Below are positions 1 through 6,112 of a DNA stretch of 8,299 nucleotides, piece after piece. Numbering within the stretch: the first letter of the stretch is position 1; each line of letters opens with the position of its first letter. Source of the DNA: Candidatus Methanomethylophilaceae archaeon (GTDB lineage Archaea > Thermoplasmatota > Thermoplasmata > Methanomassiliicoccales > Methanomethylophilaceae); the NCBI GenBank assembly GCA_016296195.1, contig JAEDJU010000050.1, positions 1-8,299 of the forward strand, in the 5' to 3' direction. The notes under the pieces are model-generated. The model searched no databases. It was not told where the DNA came from and saw only the letters and a program-made list of their open reading frames with translations. The position numbers and the translations under genes are program-made.

Positions 1-178
1 CGGAGGGGAGACCTTCCTGCGCCTGAACCTCGCATGCCCCAGGTCCACATTGGAAGAGGGTCTCGGAAGACTCCTCTCGGGCTACTGCAAACTCTCCTAC
101 CGTCACACTCCAACACCGGTGCTCATGGACAACAGAAACGCCGGTCTTCCCAGATCAAACAACGAGGTGAAACAATGA
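1..178 (+). CDS. MalY/PatB-type PLP-dependent aminotransferase or C-S lyase, C-terminal fragment
   Basis: Only the last 58 codons are visible; the gene begins upstream of the window. Read from base 2, the peptide opens with GGETFLRLNLACPRSTLEEG. This is the C-terminal signature of fold-type I PLP enzymes of the MalY/PatB group (cystathionine beta-lyase-like), where the Arg of FLRLN normally binds the substrate carboxylate. Family members act as aminotransferases or as beta-lyases that split C-S bonds. The stop TGA (176-178) overlaps the ATG of the next gene (175-177) as ATGA, so the gene belongs to the CoM operon. By context it could be the cysteate:2-oxoglutarate aminotransferase that makes sulfopyruvate, or a lyase acting on a sulfur intermediate; the fragment cannot decide. 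After the family core there is an unusually long tail of about 30 residues (LSYRHTPTPVLMDNRN and onward), with codons such as ACA, CCA, AGA and TCA that are rarer in the neighbours. Confidence 0.72.
   Translation, partial: GGETFLRLNLACPRSTLEEGLGRLLSGYCKLSYRHTPTPVLMDNRNAGLPRSNNEVKQ
164..170 (+). promoter_or_regulatory. Shine-Dalgarno site deciding the ATG at 175
   Basis: GAGGTGA lies 4 nt before the ATG at 175 and matches the expected archaeal anti-SD. The same reading frame stays open back to the window edge with another ATG at 34, but that stretch is the out-of-frame 3' end of the aminotransferase gene and has no such site. The ATG at 175 is therefore the start. Confidence 0.8.
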
Positions 179-951
179 GCAATGCAGATTCAATCAAGAT
201 AACAGTCTGTCCCGGATTCAACAAGCAGGGCAGAAGGGAGAACTTCGAGCCTATAGAGATCCGTCCTGGTGATCTGATCTCCATAGTCGGTCCCACCGGT
301 TCCGGTAAGACCGCGTTCATCAACGACATCGAGGTCTGCGCGCAGGAGGACACCATCACCAGGCGCCGCATCCTCGTGAACGATGTCGCCCCTTCCGATG
401 ATATGATCCGTGATCCCGCCAAGAAACCGATCGCCATGATCACACAGAACACCAAATGCCTTGCCGACCTCTCCGTCAGGGAGTTCCTGGAGATGCACAG
501 GACCACAAGGGGCAATCTTGCCGAGAACATCGTCGATGAGGCCATCGCCCTAGGCAACAGGTTCACCGGCGAGAAGTTCGACGGGGACTGGAGGATCACC
601 GACCTGTCCGGAGGACAGACCCGCTCCCTGATGATCGCGGATGCGCTCCTGATCTCCGACACTCCCATCATCCTCCTCGACGAGATCGAGAACGCCGGAA
701 TCTACAAGGAGGCCGTCATCGAGAGCCTCAGAGACATGCACAAGGCCGTCATTTTCGTCACCCACGACCCGTATGTGTCGATGATCACCGAGAGGAGGAT
801 CGTCATGAGGAACGGTGAGGTGGTGGAGGTCATCAAATCCACAGGAAGCGAGGATAAGGCGATCAAGCTGGTCCAGGACCTGGACGAGAGGCTCTCCGTC
901 ATCCGCGAGAGGCTCAGGAACGGGGACGTCATCGGGGAGGCGACACTTTGA
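175..951 (+). CDS. Orphan ABC-type ATPase of the CoM biosynthesis operon
   Basis: A soluble ABC ATPase of 258 residues. Visible motifs are Walker A GPTGSGKTA (39-47), Q-loop MITQNT around Gln91, signature LSGGQTR (144-150), Walker B IILLDE (165-170) followed by IE, and the H-loop in FVTHDP (His197). All catalytic elements are present, so it should hydrolyse ATP as a dimer. No permease or binding protein is encoded nearby and there is no membrane segment. It is thus unlikely to be a classical importer and may act as a soluble energy-coupling factor, as ABC ATPases in Fe-S or cofactor assembly do. The segment after Walker B reads ENAGI instead of the usual SALD-type D-loop, which may mean an unusual dimer interface. 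The stop overlaps the TTG start of the GTPase gene, suggesting matched expression of the two nucleotidases. Family assignment is firm; the function is inferred from neighbours only. Confidence 0.9.
   Translation: MSNADSIKITVCPGFNKQGRRENFEPIEIRPGDLISIVGPTGSGKTAFINDIEVCAQEDTITRRRILVNDVAPSDDMIRDPAKKPIAMITQNTKCLADLSVREFLEMHRTTRGNLAENIVDEAIALGNRFTGEKFDGDWRITDLSGGQTRSLMIADALLISDTPIILLDEIENAGIYKEAVIESLRDMHKAVIFVTHDPYVSMITERRIVMRNGEVVEVIKSTGSEDKAIKLVQDLDERLSVIRERLRNGDVIGEATL
934..940 (+). promoter_or_regulatory. Shine-Dalgarno site deciding the TTG start at 948
   Basis: GGGGAGG sits 7 nt before TTG 948, the ideal distance. The next in-frame ATG (969) would be 28 nt away and lie only four residues before the P-loop sequence. 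The TTG start is therefore preferred. Confidence 0.7.
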
Positions 952-1670
952 CCGACGGACTCCGTCTCATGGTCATCGCCGGACCTCCCAGTGCCGGTAA
1001 GACTGCCGTCATCAGGCAGATGATCGGACATCTTCAGGGAAAGGGATCCAAGGTCGCCTTCCTGAAGATCGATGTCGTCAGGGCGTTCGAGGATGAGGAG
1101 CTCAGGGAGGAGTTCGGCATCCCCACACGCAAGGTCTACTCAGGAGACATGTGTCCCGACCACATGAGCATCATGATCATCACCGATGCCATGAACTGGG
1201 CGAAATCCGAGGGTGCCGACACACTCATCGTCGAGAGTGCCGGACTCTGTCTCAGATGCACACCCTACTTCACCGATTCCTTCGGAATCTGTGTCATGTC
1301 CGCCCTGTCCGGAACGAGGGCACCCCTCAAGATGGCACCCATGATCGACCTCTCCGACATGTGCATCATCACCAAGACAGACCTCATCTCCCAGGCGGAG
1401 AAGGAGGTCTTCAGGCAGAGCATCAGGGAGGTTCACCCCGACATGGACATCGTCGAGACCAACGCCATACAGGGTACCGGACTCAGGTACCTTTTCAGGA
1501 GGATGGATGAGGTCCAGCCCATCATGCCCGGAACCGAGATCTCCCTGCGCGGAAACCCCCCGCTCGGAGTATGTACCATCTGCATCGGAAAGAAGACCGT
1601 CGGATGGCAGAACCACTTCGGTGTGATCAGGAGGATCGACGATGCCGACAACATCTACCGCGGAGAGTAA
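948..1670 (+). CDS. HypB/UreG-like (G3E/SIMIBI) GTPase with CxxC motifs
   Basis: A 240-residue P-loop GTPase. Visible are Walker A GPPSAGKTA (12-20), a switch-like segment FLKIDVV (38-44), the ESAG element of TLIVESAGL (92-100), a guanine-specificity motif TKTD (142-145, in place of NKxD), and TNAIQGTGL (171-179), resembling the last loop of HypB and UreG. These features place it with the metal-centre GTPases (HypB, UreG, CobW/G3E). Two CxxC pairs stand out: Cys101/Cys104 directly after ESAG, as in metal-binding GTPases, and Cys209/Cys212 near the C-terminus; Cys69 lies in GDMCPDH. They could bind a metal or an Fe-S cluster. It starts with TTG, overlaps the ABC ATPase gene by 4 nt, and its end overlaps the Fe-S protein gene by 29 nt. 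A role in maturing or driving a metalloenzyme of the operon, most likely marker 16 or the Fe-S protein, is inference. Confidence 0.85.
   Translation: MTDGLRLMVIAGPPSAGKTAVIRQMIGHLQGKGSKVAFLKIDVVRAFEDEELREEFGIPTRKVYSGDMCPDHMSIMIITDAMNWAKSEGADTLIVESAGLCLRCTPYFTDSFGICVMSALSGTRAPLKMAPMIDLSDMCIITKTDLISQAEKEVFRQSIREVHPDMDIVETNAIQGTGLRYLFRRMDEVQPIMPGTEISLRGNPPLGVCTICIGKKTVGWQNHFGVIRRIDDADNIYRGE
1629..1635 (+). promoter_or_regulatory. Shine-Dalgarno site inside the GTPase gene, deciding the ATG at 1642
   Basis: AGGAGGA lies within the GTPase coding sequence. Its GGAGG core ends 7 nt before ATG 1642, so translation of the Fe-S protein starts there despite the 29-nt overlap. I see no better in-frame start downstream before the first cysteine. 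Confidence 0.75.
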
Positions 1671-2298
1671 GTTCATCCCTCCGGGAAGGAACTGCGGTGC
1701 ATGCGGTTGCAGGACCTGTGACGAGTACATCGCTAGGACATCCCTGGGGTCCCTCGATTACCAGGCATGTCCCTTCTACTCCGTCCCCGGGAAGATCGTG
1801 AGGTCCGACATCCCGTTCGTGGAGAAGTACAGCGGTATCGATGTCCTGGGGCAACCCTACGACTACGTCATGACGGCCATGCCCGGAGAACCCTCCGCCA
1901 GGAAGATAGTACTGCCCTTCAGGTCAGATTCCGTCGAGAGGATGGAGATCGTCCCCGGAGACATCGTCGTCGGACGTCCTGCAGGGGCCGGATGTCCGAT
2001 CAACCATGTGATGAAGGTCATCGACGCCGATCCAGTGACCGGTGTCATCACCGGCCATGTCCTCGGTCCCGCTCTGTCCCGTGGACACTACGAGGATGTC
2101 AAGGAGGTCAAGATGTACCACATGCTCGGATTCGAGGGAAGGGCGATACCCATAACAAGGGAACCGCAGTTCGGAGTGAGGCAGCACTTTCTTCCCGGTT
2201 TCTGCATGATGGACCGTGCCCACACCGCGTTGTGCAACATGGTCATCAAGAAACCATGGGGGATCCATGCCCGCGTGGAGAACATAATCATCCTGTGA
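1642..2298 (+). CDS. Small [4Fe-4S] protein with ACS/CODH-gamma-like Fe-S motif
   Basis: A soluble protein of 218 residues. The N-terminus carries NCGACGCRTCDEY with Cys18, Cys21, Cys23 and Cys26, followed by Cys43 in QACPF. This is the C-x2-C-x4-C-x16-C pattern of the Fe-S domain known from the acetyl-CoA decarbonylase/synthase gamma subunit and related proteins. Cys23 is an extra cysteine inside the motif. The rest is a beta-rich domain of unknown function with the segment GDIVVGRPAGAGCPINHV (about 106-123), plus Cys188 and Cys198. This resembles uncharacterised methanogen proteins with one Fe-S domain (COG4871-like, from memory). It lies between the GTPase and marker 16 genes, overlapping the former by 29 nt and ending 9 nt before the preferred start of the latter. 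Electron delivery to, or cluster transfer into, marker 16 is a plausible inferred role. The Fe-S call is good; the function is unknown. Confidence 0.82.
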   Translation: MPTTSTAESKFIPPGRNCGACGCRTCDEYIARTSLGSLDYQACPFYSVPGKIVRSDIPFVEKYSGIDVLGQPYDYVMTAMPGEPSARKIVLPFRSDSVERMEIVPGDIVVGRPAGAGCPINHVMKVIDADPVTGVITGHVLGPALSRGHYEDVKEVKMYHMLGFEGRAIPITREPQFGVRQHFLPGFCMMDRAHTALCNMVIKKPWGIHARVENIIIL

Positions 2299-2301
2299 GG
2301 A
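2296..2301 (+). promoter_or_regulatory. Shine-Dalgarno site overlapping the upstream stop, deciding the ATG at 2308
   Basis: TGAGGA contains the stop codon of the Fe-S protein gene. Its GAGG core ends 7 nt before ATG 2308 but only 1 nt before ATG 2302, so the second ATG is the better start. The difference is two residues. Confidence 0.6.
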
Positions 2302-2307
2302 ATGAGA

Positions 2308-3714
2308 ATGACAGGTTCAACACATTCATTCGAGGCAGACGGCAAAAGGATCACCGTAACAGTCGAGGACACGGAGGATGCCCAACAGACACCCCAGACC
2401 GTCAGGAGATCCGTGTTCGACATCCAGAAGAAGATCAACGATCGCACCGCCAAGGTCTACACCGCCAAGGAGTTCAAGGACCTGGTCAGACAGGGCAGGA
2501 GGCCCACCTTGGAGCAGGTCGACGCCGTCACTGCGGGTACCTTCGGTATCGTCTCCGGTACCCTGGCCATATTCTGCATCCCCATCTGCGAGGCGGGGAG
2601 GTTCAAGCACGCGGAGAAGGTCACGATGAACGGTGTTCCCGCCACAGTCGGACCGTGTCCCAACGAATCCCTTGGAATGGTTGACATCATCGTCAACGGA
2701 ACCGCCAGGAGGGACAAGGACTACGGCGGAGGCCATCTCTTCAGGGACCTGGTCGAGGGGAAGCAGGTTGAGGTCCTCGTCGAGACCGACACCGGAGACA
2801 CCCTCTCGAGAATGGTCACCCTGGGGGAGATCCCGTTCGCCAGGATGGTCACGACCCGCAGCTTCTTCAAGAACTACAACTGCTTCGCGACACCGGAGGA
2901 GGATGTGGAGACCATCTTCTGCGGACCCAATCCCATGAAGGGAGGTTGGGCAGAGGCGACGTTCAGCGGTTGCGGTGACATCAGCCCCCTGCAGAACGAT
3001 CCCCAGCTGAGGTTCCTCAGGACGGGTGCGGGGGTCTTCGTCAACGGTGCCCCAGGAATCGTCCTGGGCACAGGTACCCGCAGCAACGCCGCAAAGCCGA
3101 ATCTGTCCGTCCAGGCGGACATGCACCTGATGAGGCCGGAGTACATGGGAGGTTTCAGGACATCCATCAGTCCCGAATGCACCATATCCGTCGGAACGGT
3201 GTTCCCTGTTCTGGACCAGGACATGCTGGAGAGGCTCTCCATCCTCAACGAGGATGTGGAACTCCCCCTGAACGATGTCCGTGACAGGAAGCCCATCTGT
3301 CTCGACTACTACTCCTCGGTATGGAACGATGACAACATCGATGTGCAGGTTGACGCATCCAAGTGCCTGCACTGCGGTCGCTGCAGGGCGGATGAGTTCT
3401 GCCCCAGGGATGCATCACCCTCCAAGGGGATCGACAGGAGTCTGTGCATGGAGTGCGGGAACTGTGTCAACTACTGCGTCGGACACGTTTTCTCCTGCGA
3501 CATGGGCAAGGTGAGGTTCGAGATCGACCCGTCCGTGCCAGGAGGTCAGAAGAAGACCTTCAGGATCCCCGTGGGACAGAGGGAGGAGTTCGACGTCCCC
3601 ATAGGTCAGAGGCAGTCCTGCAGGAGGATAGGACTGAAGGTGTGCGACGAGCTCAAGGGACTGGTCGAGGAAGGCAAGTGGTCCCTCGGCTACTTCAACG
3701 AATACATCCAATAA
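2308..3714 (+). CDS. mmp16: Methanogenesis marker 16 metalloprotein (DUF39 plus 2x[4Fe-4S])
   Basis: A protein of 468 residues; numbers here count from the alternative ATG at 2302 (470 residues). The first ~330 residues form a DUF39 domain, with landmarks VDAVTAGTFGIVSGT (73-87), NGVPATVGPCPNESLG (110-125), YGGGHLFRDLVEG (141-153), FSGCGDISPLQNDP (221-234) and QADMHLMRPEYMGGF (271-285). Then come two ferredoxin motifs: Cys355/358/361/367 and Cys382/385/388/392. A C-terminal region of about 70 residues follows. This architecture defines the marker 16 family, found essentially only in methanogens. Other DUF39 proteins, with a ferredoxin partner, convert aspartate semialdehyde plus sulfide into homocysteine, turning an aldehyde into a thiol. 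Candidate catalytic cysteines are Cys92, Cys96, Cys119, Cys207 and Cys224. The first ferredoxin motif has five residues before its last Cys instead of three. Lying directly before two CoM enzymes, it probably acts on sulfoacetaldehyde or another CoM precursor; this is inference. Confidence 0.9.
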   Translation: MTGSTHSFEADGKRITVTVEDTEDAQQTPQTVRRSVFDIQKKINDRTAKVYTAKEFKDLVRQGRRPTLEQVDAVTAGTFGIVSGTLAIFCIPICEAGRFKHAEKVTMNGVPATVGPCPNESLGMVDIIVNGTARRDKDYGGGHLFRDLVEGKQVEVLVETDTGDTLSRMVTLGEIPFARMVTTRSFFKNYNCFATPEEDVETIFCGPNPMKGGWAEATFSGCGDISPLQNDPQLRFLRTGAGVFVNGAPGIVLGTGTRSNAAKPNLSVQADMHLMRPEYMGGFRTSISPECTISVGTVFPVLDQDMLERLSILNEDVELPLNDVRDRKPICLDYYSSVWNDDNIDVQVDASKCLHCGRCRADEFCPRDASPSKGIDRSLCMECGNCVNYCVGHVFSCDMGKVRFEIDPSVPGGQKKTFRIPVGQREEFDVPIGQRQSCRRIGLKVCDELKGLVEEGKWSLGYFNEYIQ

Positions 3715-3731
3715 ACCGATTCATCACATGG

Positions 3732-3736
3732 AAGGT
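3732..3736 (+). promoter_or_regulatory. Weak Shine-Dalgarno site favouring the ATG at 3743
   Basis: AAGGT lies with its GG 7 nt before ATG 3743. The earlier in-frame ATG at 3728 has no purine-rich site before it. A start at 3743 gives 418 residues, close to the roughly 416 I recall for Methanosarcina cysteate synthase. Confidence 0.5.
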
Positions 3737-3742
3737 CACATC

Positions 3743-4999
3743 ATGTCGGAAGATGGAAGGAACTACACCCTGCACTGCGTCGAGAACGGGGAGCAGGTGG
3801 AGGAGAACTACACCCTCATGTGCCCACACGGTCACAAGGGACTCCTCAGAGCGAAGTACAGGGCCAAACAGTTGACGGTGGGTCCGGAGGAGAACATATT
3901 CAGGTTCAAGGACTGGTTGCCCGTGTCGACCACCTTCGAGTCCAGGGCCGGACCTGTCGCCTTCAGGAGTGAGGGGCTGTCCAAGGAGCTCGGACTCAGC
4001 AACCTCTGGATCGGATTCACCGGATACTATCCCGAGCGCGGTGCGTACGCCGTCTCCGGATCCTTCAAGGAGCTGGAGGCACTGCCCACATACGCACGTC
4101 TCCAGGATTTCTCGGACGATTCCGTCGTCATCGCCTCCGCGGGAAACACCGCCAGGGCCTTCGCCGAGATCGGTAACCAGATCGGCAAGAGATGCGTCAT
4201 CGTGGTCCCCGAGAAGGCTGCAGATGGTATGACCGTCACCGAGGACAACGGTCAGGCAACCCTGCTCTCCGTCAAGGGGGATTACGCGGATGCCATAGCC
4301 GTTGCCGACAGGATCGCCGCCATGGACGGGTACGTTCCCGAGGGAGGCGCCAGGAACATCGCCCGCAGGGATGGTATGGGAACCGTCATGCTCGAGGGTG
4401 CCGTGAGGATCGGACGTCTTCCGGACCACTACTTCCAGGGTGTCGGCAGCGGTACGGGAGGTATTGCGGCATGGGAGGCCGCCATGCGTCTCGTCGATGA
4501 CGGAAGGTTCGGTTCCAAGCTCCCGAGGTTGGAGCTTTCACAGAACGAGCCCTTCACCCCGATGAAGAGGGCCTGGGACGCACGTAGAAGGGAGATCCTC
4601 CCCGAGGACCTGGGCCACGACGGTGCGGTCTTCGAGGTGTACGCAGATGTCCTCACCAACAGGAAGCCCCCGTACTCGATGGCCGGAGGTGTCTTCGATG
4701 CCATGTACGCCACCGACGGAAGGTTCCATTCCGCTACCAATGCGGAGGCGAAGGAGGCCGAGAAGCTCTGGAACTCCATCGAGAACGCATGCCCCAATCC
4801 CGCCGCATCCGTCGCACTCGCCAGCCTGATCAAGGCCGTGGACGAGGGACTGGTCGACAGGGATTCGTGCATATTCCTCAACATGACCGGAGGCGGTCTG
4901 GAGCGTGCAAGGGAGGACCACGTCATGGACAAGGTCCCCGTCAGGGCCACCGTCGAGAAGGACGTGTCCGATGAGGAGATCAGGGAGTTGTTGGCATGA
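3743..4999 (+). CDS. Cysteate synthase (PLP-dependent, CoM biosynthesis)
   Basis: Cysteate synthase makes L-cysteate from O-phospho-L-serine and sulfite in the cytoplasm; it is the entry step to CoM in Methanosarcinales and Methanomicrobiales and evolved from threonine synthase. The 418-residue protein has the fold-type II PLP layout: GSFKELEALPTYARL with the probable Schiff-base Lys109 (106-120), SAGNTARAF with the cofactor-binding Asn135 (132-140), the phosphate loop GSGTGGIAA (235-243), and NMTGGG (380-385) at the pyridine-nitrogen end. The N-terminal MCPHGHKGLLRAKY recalls the threonine synthase start. Threonine synthase is the main alternative, but the length, the SFKELEA form of the lysine motif and the adjacent comDE favour cysteate synthase. 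It starts 28 nt after marker 16 and overlaps comDE by 4 nt (ATGA). No promoter-like sequence is seen in the gap, so it is probably transcribed from upstream. Confidence 0.9.
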   Translation: MSEDGRNYTLHCVENGEQVEENYTLMCPHGHKGLLRAKYRAKQLTVGPEENIFRFKDWLPVSTTFESRAGPVAFRSEGLSKELGLSNLWIGFTGYYPERGAYAVSGSFKELEALPTYARLQDFSDDSVVIASAGNTARAFAEIGNQIGKRCVIVVPEKAADGMTVTEDNGQATLLSVKGDYADAIAVADRIAAMDGYVPEGGARNIARRDGMGTVMLEGAVRIGRLPDHYFQGVGSGTGGIAAWEAAMRLVDDGRFGSKLPRLELSQNEPFTPMKRAWDARRREILPEDLGHDGAVFEVYADVLTNRKPPYSMAGGVFDAMYATDGRFHSATNAEAKEAEKLWNSIENACPNPAASVALASLIKAVDEGLVDRDSCIFLNMTGGGLERAREDHVMDKVPVRATVEKDVSDEEIRELLA

Positions 5000-6102
5000 A
5001 CGAGGAGGCGGTCATCCAGCAGCTCAGGGATTCCGGTGTGGACCTGGTCGTGAGCCTTCCCTGTGACAAGAACAAGCTCCTTACGGACATGCTCCACGAG
5101 GAGATCAGGACGATCGACATCACCCGTGAGGAGGATGCCGTGGGGATCTGTGCCGGAACATCCCTCCTCGGGAAGAGGGCGGTGGTTTCCATACAGAGTT
5201 CCGGTCTCGGCAACATGCTCAACGCCATGATGTCCCTCACCGACTGCTTCAAACTCCCGTTTTTCGTGCTGGCGAGCTGGAGGGGTACGGAATCCGAGAA
5301 GATCGAGGCCCAGATCCCGTTCAACTCCAAGATACCCCAACTCCTGCAGGTCTACGGCATCGGATGCTCCGTGGTCGAGACCGCCGACGACATCCACCTC
5401 ATAGGGGAGTCCATGAGGGATGCCTTCGACAGGAACGTCATGAACGTGGTCCTGATCAAGCCCGAACTCTGGGCCGGATCCAAGCGTCTCCCCCAGGAGT
5501 ACCCGTCGAGGGCCCGTGTTACCCCGGGATTCGATTCCAGGGACTTCCCCGAGCCCGTGCTCACCCGTCTCGAGGCCATCCGCGAGGTCATGTCGACCAT
5601 AGGCGATGACGATCTCGTGGTCTCGAACATCGGTGTGCCCTCCAAGGAGACTTACGCCTCCAGGGACCGTCCCCTGAACTTCTACATGCTCGGCAGCTAC
5701 ACCCAGGCCACACCCATCGGATTGGGTATGTCCCTGGTATCCGACAGGAGGGTTGTCGTAATAGACGGTGACGGAAGCCTCCTGGGTTCATCCGTGTTCC
5801 CCGTCCTCGCTGCCCTGAGGCCCTCCAACCTCACCGTGGTCTGCGTGGACAACGGGGCATTCGGTTCCACCGGCAACCAGGTGAACCAGGCGTACGGATG
5901 TGTGGACCTGGCAGCCGTCGCATCAGCGTTCGGTCTACCGGACGTCCGCAGGGCCCACACCCCCGAGGGCATACGTTCCGCCCTGGATGGAGGGGACGGA
6001 TTCAGGTTCATCCACGTTCCGATCAAAGCCTTCAACTCCGACTCGCCCAACATCCCCCTGACGGCGGCACAGATCCGCGACAGGTTCATGTCGGCACTCT
6101 GA
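4996..6102 (+). CDS. comDE: Sulfopyruvate decarboxylase, fused alpha (ComD) and beta (ComE) subunits
   Basis: This ThDP enzyme decarboxylates 3-sulfopyruvate to sulfoacetaldehyde in CoM biosynthesis. The 368-residue chain joins both subunits that are separate proteins in Methanocaldococcus jannaschii (about 169 and 188 residues). The ComD half, about 1-165, carries ITREEDAVGICAG (42-54) with the conserved cofactor-activating Glu45 or Glu46, and SIQSSGLGNMLNAM (65-78). The ComE half, about 190-368, holds the ThDP/Mg motif from GDGS (258-261) to VDNGAFGSTGNQ (284-295, Asn286). The linker, about 165-190, is poorly structured (RLPQEYPSRARVTPGFDSRD). A fused form is also known in Methanosarcina. 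It starts at ATG 4996, inside the cysteate synthase stop, with GGGAG 8 nt upstream, and is the last gene of the operon. The enzyme between it and cysteate synthase (cysteate transaminase) is not certain but could be the gene at 1-178. Confidence 0.94.
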   Translation: MNEEAVIQQLRDSGVDLVVSLPCDKNKLLTDMLHEEIRTIDITREEDAVGICAGTSLLGKRAVVSIQSSGLGNMLNAMMSLTDCFKLPFFVLASWRGTESEKIEAQIPFNSKIPQLLQVYGIGCSVVETADDIHLIGESMRDAFDRNVMNVVLIKPELWAGSKRLPQEYPSRARVTPGFDSRDFPEPVLTRLEAIREVMSTIGDDDLVVSNIGVPSKETYASRDRPLNFYMLGSYTQATPIGLGMSLVSDRRVVVIDGDGSLLGSSVFPVLAALRPSNLTVVCVDNGAFGSTGNQVNQAYGCVDLAAVASAFGLPDVRRAHTPEGIRSALDGGDGFRFIHVPIKAFNSDSPNIPLTAAQIRDRFMSAL

Positions 6103-6112
6103 AACCCGTTCA

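Noticed and set aside
34..174. N-terminal extension of the ABC ATPase from the ATG at 34
   Set aside because: The stretch encodes a low-complexity, non-ABC sequence and is the out-of-frame 3' end of the aminotransferase gene. A strong Shine-Dalgarno site supports the ATG at 175.
175..951. Membrane transporter ATPase, for example for sulfonate import
   Set aside because: No permease or substrate-binding protein is encoded in the window, and both neighbours are soluble proteins with cofactor-related motifs.
1767..2684. Plus-strand alternative frame of 305 codons over the Fe-S protein and marker 16 genes
   Set aside because: The product is dominated by Arg, His and Gly, typical of a shifted frame in GC-rich DNA, and it overlaps two genes with clear motifs and ribosome sites.
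2326..3372. Long antisense reading frame (348 codons) opposite marker 16
   Set aside because: It is a by-product of the high-GC codon bias. The translated product is low-complexity, rich in Gly, Asp and Val, with no recognisable motif, while the sense strand is a well-defined family.
3715..3742. Possible internal promoter before cysteate synthase
   Set aside because: The 28-nt gap has no TATA box or BRE-like sequence, so read-through from upstream is the simpler view.
3743..4999. Threonine synthase as the identity of this PLP enzyme
   Set aside because: The fold and motifs are shared, but length, the form of the lysine motif and direct coupling to comDE favour cysteate synthase. A residue-level comparison of the phosphate and sulfite pocket would settle it.
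4429..5397. Antisense reading frame (322 codons) spanning cysteate synthase and comDE
   Set aside because: It crosses the junction of two clear sense genes, has no motif, and mirrors their codon pattern.
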